From assembly GCA_028023455.1 (NCBI GenBank), contig JAQFVV010000182.1:372001-436000 (forward strand): a stretch of 64,000 bases of DNA, given 5' to 3'. The translations under genes and the position numbers were made by a program. Below the pieces are notes generated by a model that was given only the letters and a program-made list of their open reading frames with translations, ran no database searches and had not been told where the DNA came from. The stretch is from Epiperipatus broadwayi (taxonomy: Eukaryota > Onychophora > Udeonychophora > Euonychophora > Peripatidae). This document shows, piece by piece, positions 48,321 to 63,212 of the stretch. Numbering within the stretch: the stretch's first letter is position 1; the number at the start of each line of letters is the position of its first letter.

Positions 48321-49564
48321 GATGTGTTCTGTTCTATCATGTCAGCCACTTGACAGTACTATTTCTAGCTAAATTGCTAGAAATATGCAATTTCTGCAGC
48401 TGCAGCCAAGCAGATAGCCTTCTTTCTATGTTAAAACACAGAAGGAGTCAGTTTATTCAACTGCTGGATGCTGCTATGGCTTTTTTCTATGCTAAAAGCA
48501 CAGAAAAATGCCTTCATTGGTTGCCATAGTTGCTTGTGTTACACACTATATCATAATGCTGGGTTGTATATTTTCTTTACAGCATCGTGTGAGGGTGTGT
48601 TGACTGCATCATGTCTAAATACTTTAACTTTTCAGCTCCAACTGTTTTTTTTTTCATGTGAACTGACCTACTGCTATAACCATTTTAACAGTGACATCAA
48701 TGTTTTATCAGGACTGCATAATCCTCACAAATTGTAATTTACAGTGTAGCAGAGCACTATTTCGAAAATCATGATCAAAGTAGCGTAGCGTGACAAATTG
48801 TCCAAGACAAGAAAGATGGTTGCTTCCAACTCTGAAAATTGGCAATTGCCAGACACCCAAGTTGGATTTCATTTTAATAGTTTGTTATAATTATTAACTT
48901 TAGTGGGTTGTTTGCAATTTAATCCCCCCTCCAAACACAGTGTTTGAATAATTACTGTTCAAAAAAGTGTACAATTTAATTTCCTTATTATAAAAGTACC
49001 ATAACTTTTCCGATTCAAAAAAAACAAAAAAAAACAAAGAAGCCCATCTCTGATTTTTTACTGTCAAAATATTTCTCTGCTACTGTCAACATACTTCTCC
49101 ACTATATTTATTAGTATTTGTTATTAAAAAAGATGTAATTTTTATATACATACACACACACAATAAAAAAATGCCATTCTGATTAATTAAAAGTTAATTT
49201 TTTTTTTATTAAAAAAGTACCCCAACTTTTCCAATATACAAAAAAAAAAAAAAACCCAAAGAAGCCAGTCTCTGATTAAATACTGGCCAAATAAGTCTCC
49301 AATACTATTATTTGTTATTAAAAAAATAATGTAACTTGTTATTATACACACAGACACTCAAAAGGCAGTCTCTAATTTAATTTACTATCCCAAAAAGTCC
49401 AAAGTCAGCTTACATTTTAAAATTATGTTGGAATTTTTTAATTTTATAAAAATCACTGGCCCAGGAATGTTATATCAATATATTTTTGCTTAGCATCAAT
49501 GCCATCAAGTGGCTGACATGATAGATCAGAACACTACCCTATGTATTAGGGAACAGAACACATC
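48321..49564. mobile_element. Non-autonomous element with terminal inverted repeats
   Basis: The left end gatgtgttctgttc plus tatcatgtcagccacttga (48321-48353) is repeated inverted at 49505-49523 and 49551-49564. The right copy is split by 27 extra bases. Inside, a block of about 150 bp occurs twice in direct orientation (about 48990-49140 and 49200-49345, with aagaagcc and tctctgatt). Short frames at 48314-48737 show no transposase motif. It is probably a MITE-like derivative of a DNA transposon. The flanking duplication is not clear. Confidence 0.55.
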
Positions 49565-51403
49565 TAAATGTGGTTATAATATTATTTAATCACATAGGTA
49601 ATTTTAATTATTTTTGATATTATATGGAATAATTTTTCAAATTGCTTGGAATTTAAATATTTATGATATGCTGAGAGAGTAAATGGATATAAGGATGTGT
49701 GAATTAATAACACATACAAATTTTATTGATTAATATAAGCTATAAAACAAAAATATGCATATATTTTGATGGTAAAGTTCATTATGACTTTATTCATTAT
49801 TATAATTTTATGTTTTTGCAAAGTAAAACAATATTACATTTATTTTAAAATATATAAATATTAGTAGTGTATTTTTATCAAAGTCATTTGTATTTGTGAC
49901 AGAGCTTAAGTATTTGAAACCATTTTTTTAAATGTTCATAGCTTTGATGAATCTAAAATGCTAGTTTTGTTTATTATTGAGAATAATTGTTGTTTATTTT
50001 ATGATGTGGCTTGTTTAAATCTGTATGGAATTTTTATATGATAGTGAACAGGGAAGTAGAAATGAAACCTTAGATGTGTATATTTGTAGAGTATGTCAAG
50101 AAGATAGGAAGATTAGCTTATATTATATCAAAGTAGATATGGTACAGATACAGTTAACAAAGTCCTGTATTATTGTATGTTGGTTATTTGTATTTTGATA
50201 GTTTGTAAGTGCTAAAAAGAGCCAAGACATTATTTTCTATGGGTATCAGACTAAGTCATACCTATATTTCACACTGTTTTCCATGTGAATTAGTAAATTT
50301 ATCATTATACTATTGAGTCATTACTGTAACTATTCCTTGATATCATGGAGTTTAGCGTTCTGACAGTGGAATAATGAATAAACTTAGAATGATGAATTGT
50401 TTTAAATTAGATGGCAAGATAGGTTTTGAATTAAATTGAAGTACAAATGAATTTGAATATATAATGTTGGTTATGAAAATGACAAAAGAATCATGACTAT
50501 TTCAAATATTTTAATATTTTTGATATTTTTCGATCAATTTTTTTTTCATAAAATCAATAATATTTTGAAGAAATGCATATTTTACGAGAAACATCAGAAT
50601 GAGAAATGCAAAGTGTAATTATGAATGATTATTTATTTTATTTAATTTTATATTTTTGTTTGAACATGTAAACATATGATAAAACTTAAGAGTGGTACCA
50701 AGTAAAGTATTTTAATACATGAATAAACATTATTTCACTGATTTATATTTTATGAATATAAAACGAACCCAGAATATATTTTTGTTGAATTTAAATATTG
50801 TATAAAATATCTTATTTTTATATTTCATGAAAATAAAGAAATAATACTATTTTTTTTATTTAATTGATAATGAATCTAACATAATTTTGAAAAGTAAATA
50901 TTGAAATTTTTGATCTGCATTGCTGATTATTAAACCAAAATTTGTGATTTTTATGTTTCTGTAGTATGTAATCTAATTTTTTTTTTTTATGTATAATTTT
51001 GCATATAATTTTTTTTGATTTAGTATTCTATTTGCTAGATTTAGTAATATTTAACTATACATGTATTGTATAAATTTTGTTTGTTAACTTAAATAAATTT
51101 GTTAATGTTGTTTTATAAAAACCTTTGTCAGTGTTATTTATTGATCTATTCACTCCCACAAGACCTGATCCACAGAATTTAAAATTGAAAATATAACATA
51201 TTTTGCACATAATAAATGAAAATGAGTTATTTAAATGATAATTGTTATTCAGAATATGATACTGGAATATCTCATTAATATAATTTTATTTTATAGTCAT
51301 AATCAATTATTTAAATTGCCATATAATTGAGTATATTTCTATTGCCACACTATTCAGATTTTACCATACTTTTAGCATGCAACATGAGAAATAAAAGAAT
51401 TGG
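49565..51403. other. AT-rich DNA, nothing identified
   Basis: No feature is supported. Confidence 0.5.

Positions 51404-52111
<708 letters not shown>

Positions 52112-52160
<49 letters not shown>
52112..52160. repeat. (TA)n microsatellite
   Basis: About 24 TA units, next to the left edge of the palindromic PLE. Confidence 0.9.
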
Positions 52161-52165
<5 letters not shown>

Positions 52166-52270
52166 AATAAATAAATAAGTTTGATATCTGTATTCGTTTC
52201 ACAATATATGTAATATACAAATCAATATATATATCAAAATACAGTACAATTTATATAAATTATATTCTTT

Positions 52271-52312
52271 TAGAAGTACTTTCGACTATACACTTTGTAG
52301 TCTTTATCAACT
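52271..52312 (-). ncRNA. Hammerhead-like motif in PLE left arm
   Basis: Mirror copy of 53689-53730: UUGAUAA, then GACUA/UAGUC as stem II, GAAA, and the self-complementary AAGUACUU. Two core positions differ from CUGAUGA. Confidence 0.5.
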
Positions 52313-52367
52313 ATATAACGTTGAATAATCAAAACGAGACAACCCTTAACAATACCCATAGTTCAAT

Positions 52368-53003
52368 TCAGATTTCCCACAATTCTGTTATCTTAACATT
52401 TGATGACTGGCGATTCATTAACATTTGACAATTTCTTGAAATCAACATAGCCTCTTTTATTTTACGTTTATTATGACAACGTTCAATTTGAATAATTTTC
52501 ATATTTTTATAATCAAATTTAAATCCATATTGACAAGATTTATTATGATCAAATATAACAGATGATGAAGGTTTATTTACATCTGTTCCATATTGATTCT
52601 CTTTTTGAATTCTATTATATAAAAGCATATGTTCTTTTATTCTCTTCTCAAATGTACACTTAGATTCACCAATGTATTGTACGCCGCATCCACATATCAA
52701 TCTATATATAATATAATTTTGATTAAACTTTGAATTTTGAATTTTAGAATTATTAAGCAATTTATTTATGTTATTTGTAGAGAAAAAAGCAATATGACAC
52801 AAACCATTATACATTTTCCTAATAAACTTGACCTGCTCATCTGATATAAATGGCATTGAAATCCATTTCATTTTGATATTTTTATTTTTAATTTTATTAT
52901 AGTGTTGATTTCTTTTAAATCCTTTAATAATATTAGCAATTGCATTTTTATAATAACCAATTTTCAACAAGTCATTAACAAATAAATGTAAATAAATGTA
53001 CAT
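52368..53003 (-). CDS. PLE C-terminal GIY-YIG endonuclease, left arm
   Basis: The 211-codon frame has no stop. Residues 1-95 match the linker between reverse transcriptase and endonuclease in PLEs (HLFVNDLLKIGYY near the start). The GIY-YIG module is at 99-114 (IYRLICGCGVQYIGES), including the C-x-C typical of animal PLEs. It continues with Arg-121 and His-125 in KRIKEH, FDH at 151-153 and the catalytic-type Glu-184 in KIKEAMLI. The domain would cut target DNA for retrotransposition. The start lies at the fold-back point, so the Met is not a natural start and the polymerase is absent. It overlaps the right-arm frame by 8 bases head to head. It is open but probably not expressed as a working enzyme. 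Confidence 0.75.
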   Translation of the reverse strand: MYIYLHLFVNDLLKIGYYKNAIANIIKGFKRNQHYNKIKNKNIKMKWISMPFISDEQVKFIRKMYNGLCHIAFFSTNNINKLLNNSKIQNSKFNQNYIIYRLICGCGVQYIGESKCTFEKRIKEHMLLYNRIQKENQYGTDVNKPSSSVIFDHNKSCQYGFKFDYKNMKIIQIERCHNKRKIKEAMLISRNCQMLMNRQSSNVKITELWEI

Positions 53004-53631
53004 AAATGTACATTTATTTGTTAATGACTTGTTGAAAATTGGTTATTATAAAAATGCAATTGCTAATATTATTAAAGGATTAAAAAGAAATCAACACTAT
53101 AATAAAATTAAAAATAAAAATATCAAAATGAAATGGATTTCAATGCCATTTATATCAGATGAGCAGGTCAAGTTTATTAGGAAAATGTATAATGGTTTGT
53201 GTCATATTGCTTTTTTCTCTACAAATAACATAAATAAATTGCTTAATAATTCTAAAATTCAAAATTCAAAGTTTAATCAAAATTATATTATATATAGATT
53301 GATATGTGGATGCGGCGTACAATACATTGGTGAATCTAAGTGTACATTTGAGAAGAGAATAAAAGAACATATGCTTTTATATAATAGAATTCAAAAAGAG
53401 AATCAATATGGAACAGATGTAAATAAACCTTCATCATCTGTTATATTTGATCATAATAAATCTTGTCAATATGGATTTAAATTTGATTATAAAAATATGA
53501 AAATTATTCAAATTGAACGTTGTCATAATAAACGTAAAATAAAAGAGGCTATGTTGATTTCAAGAAATCGTCAAATGTTAATGAATCACCAGTCATCAAA
53601 TGTTAAGATAACAGAATTGTGGGAAATCTGA
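52996..53631 (+). CDS. PLE C-terminal GIY-YIG endonuclease, right arm
   Basis: This is the mirror frame of 52368-53003, also 211 codons and open. It differs from the left copy at only five or six residues (for example Arg for Cys at about 192 and His for Arg at about 198). All GIY-YIG residues listed for the left arm are kept. Lack of stops in both arms argues for recent insertion or homogenisation. It has no polymerase and no natural start. Confidence 0.75.
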   Translation: MYINVHLFVNDLLKIGYYKNAIANIIKGLKRNQHYNKIKNKNIKMKWISMPFISDEQVKFIRKMYNGLCHIAFFSTNNINKLLNNSKIQNSKFNQNYIIYRLICGCGVQYIGESKCTFEKRIKEHMLLYNRIQKENQYGTDVNKPSSSVIFDHNKSCQYGFKFDYKNMKIIQIERCHNKRKIKEAMLISRNRQMLMNHQSSNVKITELWEI

Positions 53632-53688
53632 ACTGAACTATGGGTATTGTTAAGGGTTGTCTCGTTTTGATTATTCAACGTTATATAG

Positions 53689-53730
53689 TTGATAAAGACT
53701 ACAAAGTGTATAGTCGAAAGTACTTCTAAA
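53689..53730 (+). ncRNA. Hammerhead-like motif in PLE right arm
   Basis: ttgataa (53689-53695) stands where ctgatga is expected. gacta (53697-53701) pairs with tagtc (53711-53715), and gaaa follows (53716-53719). Then comes agtacttc, which holds a self-complementary run. Stem I pairing is poor. PLE terminal repeats commonly carry HHRs, so this is likely a diverged one rather than an active canonical one. Confidence 0.5.
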
Positions 53731-53795
53731 AGAATATAATTTATATAAATTGTACTGTATTTTGATATATATATTGATTTGTATATTACATATAT

Positions 53796-54744
53796 TTATA
53801 TATATATATATATTGCTGTTATATAAAGATATTTTATATTATATTGAGTGATTTTGTTAAATATATGAAAAAACAACATAATGAATTAATTTTCTTTTTA
53901 TTTTTGATGACAAATATATGTAGTATTATTATATATTTATAAAATTAGTTTCCATAATACATAAATATAAAATAAATTTTTATTAAATTAAATTAAAACA
54001 TTTTAGCTAATTAAGAATAAATATATATTGAAATTACAAAGTTTTTACGTAGATCTAATAAAAAAATAGTAGTTGATGGCGAGACAGTATGGACCATTTA
54101 ATTTATAACATGAACAAGAATATTTTTAAAACTGAAATTAAGATGGGGTTGTCTATATACATTCACCAATTTTTGTCACTGAATTTTAATGATCTTCAAA
54201 GCAGCATCTTTTCATTAAAAAAAATCATAATAAATAAGAAAATTTAAAAAGATCCAATAAAAAAAAATAGTTCATATTATTCCAAAATCAAAATTCATAT
54301 GAATTTAGGGCACTGAAAATAACAAAATTGAATCATGTTCCATGGATTTTCATCTACTCTACCTCTAACACTAAACCATAAAGGGCAAGGATCCAATAAT
54401 ATTGGTACTTACTTTACTTTTATTTTATATTTTTTTTCTACATCTTAAAATAAAATGATGAAAATAAGTGAAAGTATTATTTTTAAAAAATTCTATAAGC
54501 AAGCAAGTGTATTTTTTTTTTTTTAAAGTATTTTGTTCTGCATTTAAAATTTTATTCATTTATTTTAAAATCCAAGACAAATACTAACTGGGAATTCAAA
54601 ACGATGGATATAAACTGATATATAGAATCACTTTGATCATTAAAAAAAAATCAAACATCATATTCTAAAGACAGACATCATTCAGTGGGATATTTACAAT
54701 CTACAATTTTTATAAAAAATAAAATACATAATTCTACCTTATAG
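53796..54744. other. AT-rich DNA, nothing identified
   Basis: No feature is supported. Confidence 0.5.
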
Positions 54745-55637
54745 TTAGTTAATTAATTGTATTGATATAGGTTTTTTAAATTCGTCAATCATTCAGGCTT
54801 TAATGGCACATCGGTTCTATTTGCATTATTATTTTAAGAATGAATTTATTGTAATGGCATAAAGATGACTTTTCTGCAGTGATTGGCAAAGGCAGTTATC
54901 CCCAAAACATATTTGTTTTTTGTTCAAAAATTGAAAAAAAGAATAGGTTTAATCTATAAAATTTTTACTTTGCCTTAATTATTTATATATATTTATGAGC
55001 TCTTGTTTAGTTTAATTACATATTACAACGTAAATTTAATCAAGTTTTATAATTGTAATTTGTTATTAATTAGTTATATTGATGTAGGCTTAGCTAAATT
55101 TAATTGCTAAATTAATTATTCACTCTTTAATAGCAATTAGATCATGTTTACATTATTTATATAACATTGAATTTCTGTATTAGCATAAAAGAGCCGATTT
55201 CTGACTAGGCACTTGTTGAAGAACGTTTCCCAAAACATGTATGTCCTCCACAGGGCTTGGTTTAATTGTTTATATTATGTAATGACTGATTAAAAAATAA
55301 AATATAATCATATAAAGAGTTTACTTTGCTTCAGCTATTTACTTATATTTGTAATACTGTAGTTTGTTTTATTTGTATATTTTACTGAGAATTTAATTAT
55401 TTAATGTTTCAATAAAAATAAGTTAAACAATTTGCTTTGTGTGTTAGTCATTAATGAGTCATATTAATATATACTTTGCTGAATTTGGCAATTACATTAA
55501 TTATTCATATTTTAATAGCAAGTTAATCGTGTTTTTGTTATTAACATAAACATTTATATCGCTGTATGTGATCGGGCTTTTCTCTACATAGATAATGAAA
55601 ATTGTTCCTGAAACACATGTTCTGCAAAATGATTGTG
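54745..55637. repeat. Decayed tandem repeat, three copies
   Basis: Three diverged copies of a 330-380-bp unit are recognised by ordered landmarks. These are an attaat block, then ttaatagca or a variant, then a taacat or gaat block, then a cccaaaacat-type motif near 54901, 55230 and 55610. The unit is non-coding. The size and head-to-tail order resemble the ribozyme elements, but no convincing hammerhead core remains. Confidence 0.45.
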
Positions 55638-55712
55638 TTGTTAGCTGAGAGATCAGTGCAGCTGCCTTGGTTGCAGTCGGTTGTTGCGGGTTCGCCTCCC
55701 GGCCGATGCTAT
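55638..55712 (+). repeat. tRNA-derived SINE head
   Basis: ttagctgagag (55641-55651) resembles an A box and gggttcgcctccc (55688-55700) a B box within a CGGG/CCCG T-stem. An anticodon-like hairpin, CTGC/GCAG around CTTGGTT (from 55662), lies between. The acceptor ends do not pair, so this is a tRNA-derived repeat head, not a tRNA gene. It is notably GC-rich for the window. Confidence 0.5.
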
Positions 55713-58700
55713 GACATATGGGGAAAAAATCACAGTATCTAAAAATAAGAACATAATACAGCATTAAAAAATGTATTATTTCTCATGAAACTTTAAATAT
55801 TAATAATGTAAACATGATTGACTTGCTTTAAAAATGAATAAATTAAATAAAGCCTATATTTTTTTACGGTGCACACATGTGTGTAGAATAAATATTATTT
55901 ATATAATATTAATGATAGTTCTGTAGAATAGTTAAACCAAGCAGAAGACAAACTTAATTGCATATGCAGTGAAACAGAATATATAATTGTCATAAATGTA
56001 AAATGTATTTACAATGATTCAAAATGAAACTTTACTGCATTTTGAAATATCTATTAACAGCACATGTGAATTAATTAATATTTTAAACCATAATATGAAT
56101 AATTTTCAAGCACATACATCTTGAAAAGGTTTATGCAATATATATACATGTAGTTGTGTATACATTTCTAGGAGTGTGTGTGTGTGTATTTTCATGCCAA
56201 AATGTATTGTTCTTTTTATTTTTTTTATTTGTAAAGGCAATATGCTCTCGCAAACATTCTCATATATAGATGTGCATATGTACATGAATCTGTCATTAAT
56301 TTCATGTTTGTATGGCTTATAAAATTAATTAGTGCGTATTATACTTTAAAAATAATGCTATATTGTGACACAATACATAATACATTTTTAAACGTGACTA
56401 TTGAAAAATAATCGAATGGTGAGAAGCCATAAGACGTTCGAACACCGGAAGCGACAAAGCTGAAACAGCAATCCATGAAGTGATTGGATCCTGAATCCTC
56501 CATTTGCACTAAACCATACTGAGCAGTAGTTCTTAAAAATATCGAAAAATTTTCGATATTCTAATTAGGGACTGTTCTCTTGCAAAAAATTCAATTTTTT
56601 ATATTAATTTTACCTAAAAGAATAGATTTAAGTTTGTAAATATTGGTGCGTGCATCTATATATATAGAATGAAATATTCCGTTTTTAATCTTCAGAAGAA
56701 AAAAAAAATTTTTTTCATGCAAAATAAAGGAAATTTATAAGCATAGAATATATATAAAATGTTAAAGATATAGAATGACTAAAGTGTTGTAGTTTTCGTG
56801 CGACAAACAAAATTTCAAAAACATCTATTTTTTTTTTTTACTTTTCCATTTTCTAAAAGCAAATTTACGGTTTAACATTTAAAAAAAAAAAAAACCCAAA
56901 AAGTACTTTTTGTATTTCCTTTTTTCCTTTTATGCTAATTTTTCTTTAAAAACATTCGAATTTCAATCTGTTATTTATTCTTGGACGTAATTTCCTTAAA
57001 ATTGGAATTCTTTTAGACACAAACTTATTAAATATTTACATGTAGAAAAGTGTCACTTGTTACTGCGTGCATTCTTTCGTTTGCTCGTCAGATTTTTATT
57101 GAACCGAAAATACGTGCGCAGCTTAAATGAGCTGACGATAAACCTAATACAGATAAAATGAAAATTTAGTTTTGACCAATTTTTTGTTAAAAGCTCTATA
57201 TATGTAACTCAAATCATATACTTTAAAAAAAAGTAATGTATTAACGAATAAAAACTTTAACCTTTTACAGCAAATCTTGCTCCATTTCATTGACCAAGAA
57301 TAGAGTGGATTTGTAAATTGTGCACACTTGTCTTTCATGAAGAATGAATATTCAGTTATGCGTTATATAATAACAATCTCGAAATAATTGCAGCAAAAAA
57401 AATAACAACAATACCAAAATACTTTAAACCTATATATATATATATGAAAAGCTTTATGTTAGAGAGGTTGGTGCATTTACGAAGGATTTAAACTGAAGAA
57501 AAACAATATTTTTTTATGGTTCCAAAAAAGCTTAGATTTTTATATTTTAGGATACCAAATCTACCTATCTAGACATTAAATTAATAGTTAGTAACATGGC
57601 ACCGGTTTTCTGTTTTTTTTTTATAGCTGGATGATATAACAAGAATATTTATTCTGTTTGATAAAAGATGAAAAGGTGTAACAGTTTTTAAATATTCCCC
57701 TACAAAGTAAAAACCTTCTACAACAATGTGTATAAATAAAAAAACAATTTAAAAGAAGACATTATTTATTACACTTGTTAATGTCTGGCTAGTAAGGGCA
57801 TTATTTTCTAATTTTTGTTTTACTCTCTAGTTAGAAATAACTAATATCTACTTACTGATCAGTGTTTAATGGTTAACTAAGTTGCACCATGGACTGTGTA
57901 AGAGAGAAAAGTTCTATGCAAGTAAAGTCTGAAAAAAAAATTAAATATTGCTTAAATGTCATTCAAAACCAGATTAGTAGGGTTATATTTACTCTGTGAG
58001 AGCCTTGCCGATAGATATTGGCAAGAAAAAATACATATCGAAAGAAGAAATTTTATTAAGTATAATTTTAAAATTATATTTAATAATCTCAAATCAAAAT
58101 AAATGAGAGTCTACTTTATAATACGTTTCCTTTCAAATTGTAAAATATAAAAAAAAAACTACAAATACATTATTTTTTATGCCATGAAATTCACAAAATA
58201 TATAGAAATGAATTAATTACATTATTTGAAACATTTTCATTTCATATTTAAAAGTAAAATCGAATATCATTATTTATTTGATTTATAATAGCTTAAAAAT
58301 ACTACTTGATAGGATTCTTGATAAGACTTTATTAAACAAAAATATATATGTACGAAAATATGTAGATGTGTTTCTATGTTTTAATTTGTCAGTCAGGATC
58401 AGATAAAATAAAATTAGACTATAAAATATTATTGAATAAAACTGGACCATTATTGATAGAAGTTTACCATTGACGTGCAAGAGTTAATTGTAAATAAGTA
58501 TCATATGCTGTTTTGTAGGTTAAAATGACTTGTTAAGAGTCTAGGTACTGTTTCAAATACAAACAAAAATCATTTTGTATTTTCTTTTTTCTATTCTTCT
58601 TCCTCCAATTTTTTTTTGTACAATACCATTTTTAATTACTTAGATTAATATAAAGTAAGTCATCATGAGATTCTCATAGCATCATGATTTTTTTGCATTA

Positions 58701-60288
58701 GCTATTAAAATGGAATTATATTTTAGTTCAACCACATTTTCATCATTCAGTTACAAGCACAATTATTCTGATCCAAATCTTTGATTTTTTTCTGTATTCA
58801 AGTCTGTATAAAAATATATGAAAAATTCTTTTATAGAGAGGGTCATTATGGGAAAATGTTTCAGTAAGCATTCTTAGTTGTAATCTTGCACCAGGAAGAT
58901 CCTCAATAATAAATCACTATTTGAGACAAGAATTTTATTCTAAAAATGATTAAAGCTAGGATAGCTATGTTTAGGGAATTTTCACACCTATTGTGAAAAT
59001 TTTTTTTAAATGATCTAACAATAGATTGTGTGATGATGTAGCAAGGTTTCTTTGCCTGGTGAAATGGATCATTATAATAACTATAATGATAAGATGGCAG
59101 AACAAGTGACAGTACTAAGAGAAAGTATATCATTTTTTTTAATATGTAGATAGAATAAATGTCTTAATAAGAATTCATCAGCACTTGAATATAGTAAAGT
59201 TTTTGTTACTAGGAAGCTATCAAAAGTCAGTGATTTAGTTGCACATAGTGAATGTGATCTTTCAGATGAAGTAGTTTAATTGAACAGATAGATGGCTAAA
59301 AAGAATTTTTAAATGGCAATCTTTAAATTAAAGGATGATGCAAAATGTTGAATTTGATGTCTGTCTAACTTTATGCATCTTTTTTTTTTTGGGGGGGGGG
59401 ATTTTCTAAATATATCAGTAAAAAGCTAATAATTTTAAAAATTGTTTTGCCAATAATATCCGTGCTCATTTTGTTAGTGTTATGTTCCAAAGTTAGATTG
59501 GATAATGTTATTGCAATAATTTGATTAAAACACCATTGTTTATTTTTTGAGAGTTTTATGCAGATTTTACTAAAATTATTAAAATTAATGGCAACTGCTT
59601 TGTGAATTTGAAAGATCTATTATTGAATGTTTTGCAAGACTGCATAACTTAAAAAACACTTTAAAGGACTAGCATTGTATGGATTATGTTGTAATTAGAA
59701 TTTAAAATGTAAAATAATTTAATATTTAATAATTAATTAACATAATAATTATATTAAAAATAGGCCTATTCCCAGTATATTAATAGAAATTTTGTTCAGT
59801 TTTGAAAGTAACTGCTACTCATACCAAATTTCAGCACCCTAATGTGAATATTAGTAAATCTGTTCTTATGCTCACTGAAAAAAAATCTTAAATGATTTTA
59901 GAATTATGATTATGGTGAACTTTATCTAAAGTATACTCAGCTTTATGTTATAAAGATACAAAAACCCATTTCATTGCACAGATGAACAAATGTATGTAAA
60001 TTTTGGAATTATGATTTGAATATAAGAAAACATATAGTACTTGTAGCTTGATCAGAAAGATAAAATGAATGTGAAATTTTGTAATTCAAGGTAAAATTCA
60101 ACAAATGACTAAAAAATTTTAAACTGATTGCTGTTATAAAACTGATAAAAAAACCCAGTCATTTAGATCTATTGTAATGCATTAAAAGTAACATGTGGAC
60201 CTAAAAATATAATTTTATTAAGTCAATATGTGATATTGATTTAATGCCATTGTTTAAAACAGATAAGTGGAGTATGTTTATTATTTTT
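55713..60288. other. AT-rich DNA, nothing identified
   Basis: There is no supported gene. 56400-57150 is more mixed in composition, with a perfect palindrome tatcgaaaaattttcgata (56541-56559). It could be old unique sequence, but no exon or promoter can be called. A T10-G10 run is at about 59381-59400. Confidence 0.45.
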
Positions 60289-63087
<2,799 letters not shown>

Positions 63088-63212
63088 TTACAGCATAGTA
63101 TTTATGTAATATCTTTGGGAGCAAATCAATCTCCACACATGTGGGTTCACATCAATTTATTAAAACGTGTGGAGATTGATTTGTTTCCGAAGATATTTTA
63201 ATATCTGTAATA
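63088..63212. repeat. Hairpin or miniature inverted-repeat element
   Basis: The arms 63109-63138 and 63167-63196 pair over about 30 bp (atatctttgggagcaaatc with gatttgtttccgaagatat) around a 28-bp loop. Weaker pairing extends to attacag at 63089 and ctgtaat near 63211. It is non-coding. Confidence 0.65.

Larger units (their letters stand above)
52204..53795. mobile_element. Near-perfect head-to-head Penelope-like element
   Basis: Two arms of about 790 bp (52204-52990 and 53009-53795) fold about 52999 with an 18-bp loop and nearly complete identity. Each arm holds the PLE endonuclease frame reading outward and, beyond it, the terminal-repeat part with a hammerhead-like motif. The polymerase part is missing from both. 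The arms give proteins differing at only a few positions, so the palindrome is recent or kept alike by gene conversion. A clear TSD was not found, because both flanks are TA-rich. Confidence 0.8.
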
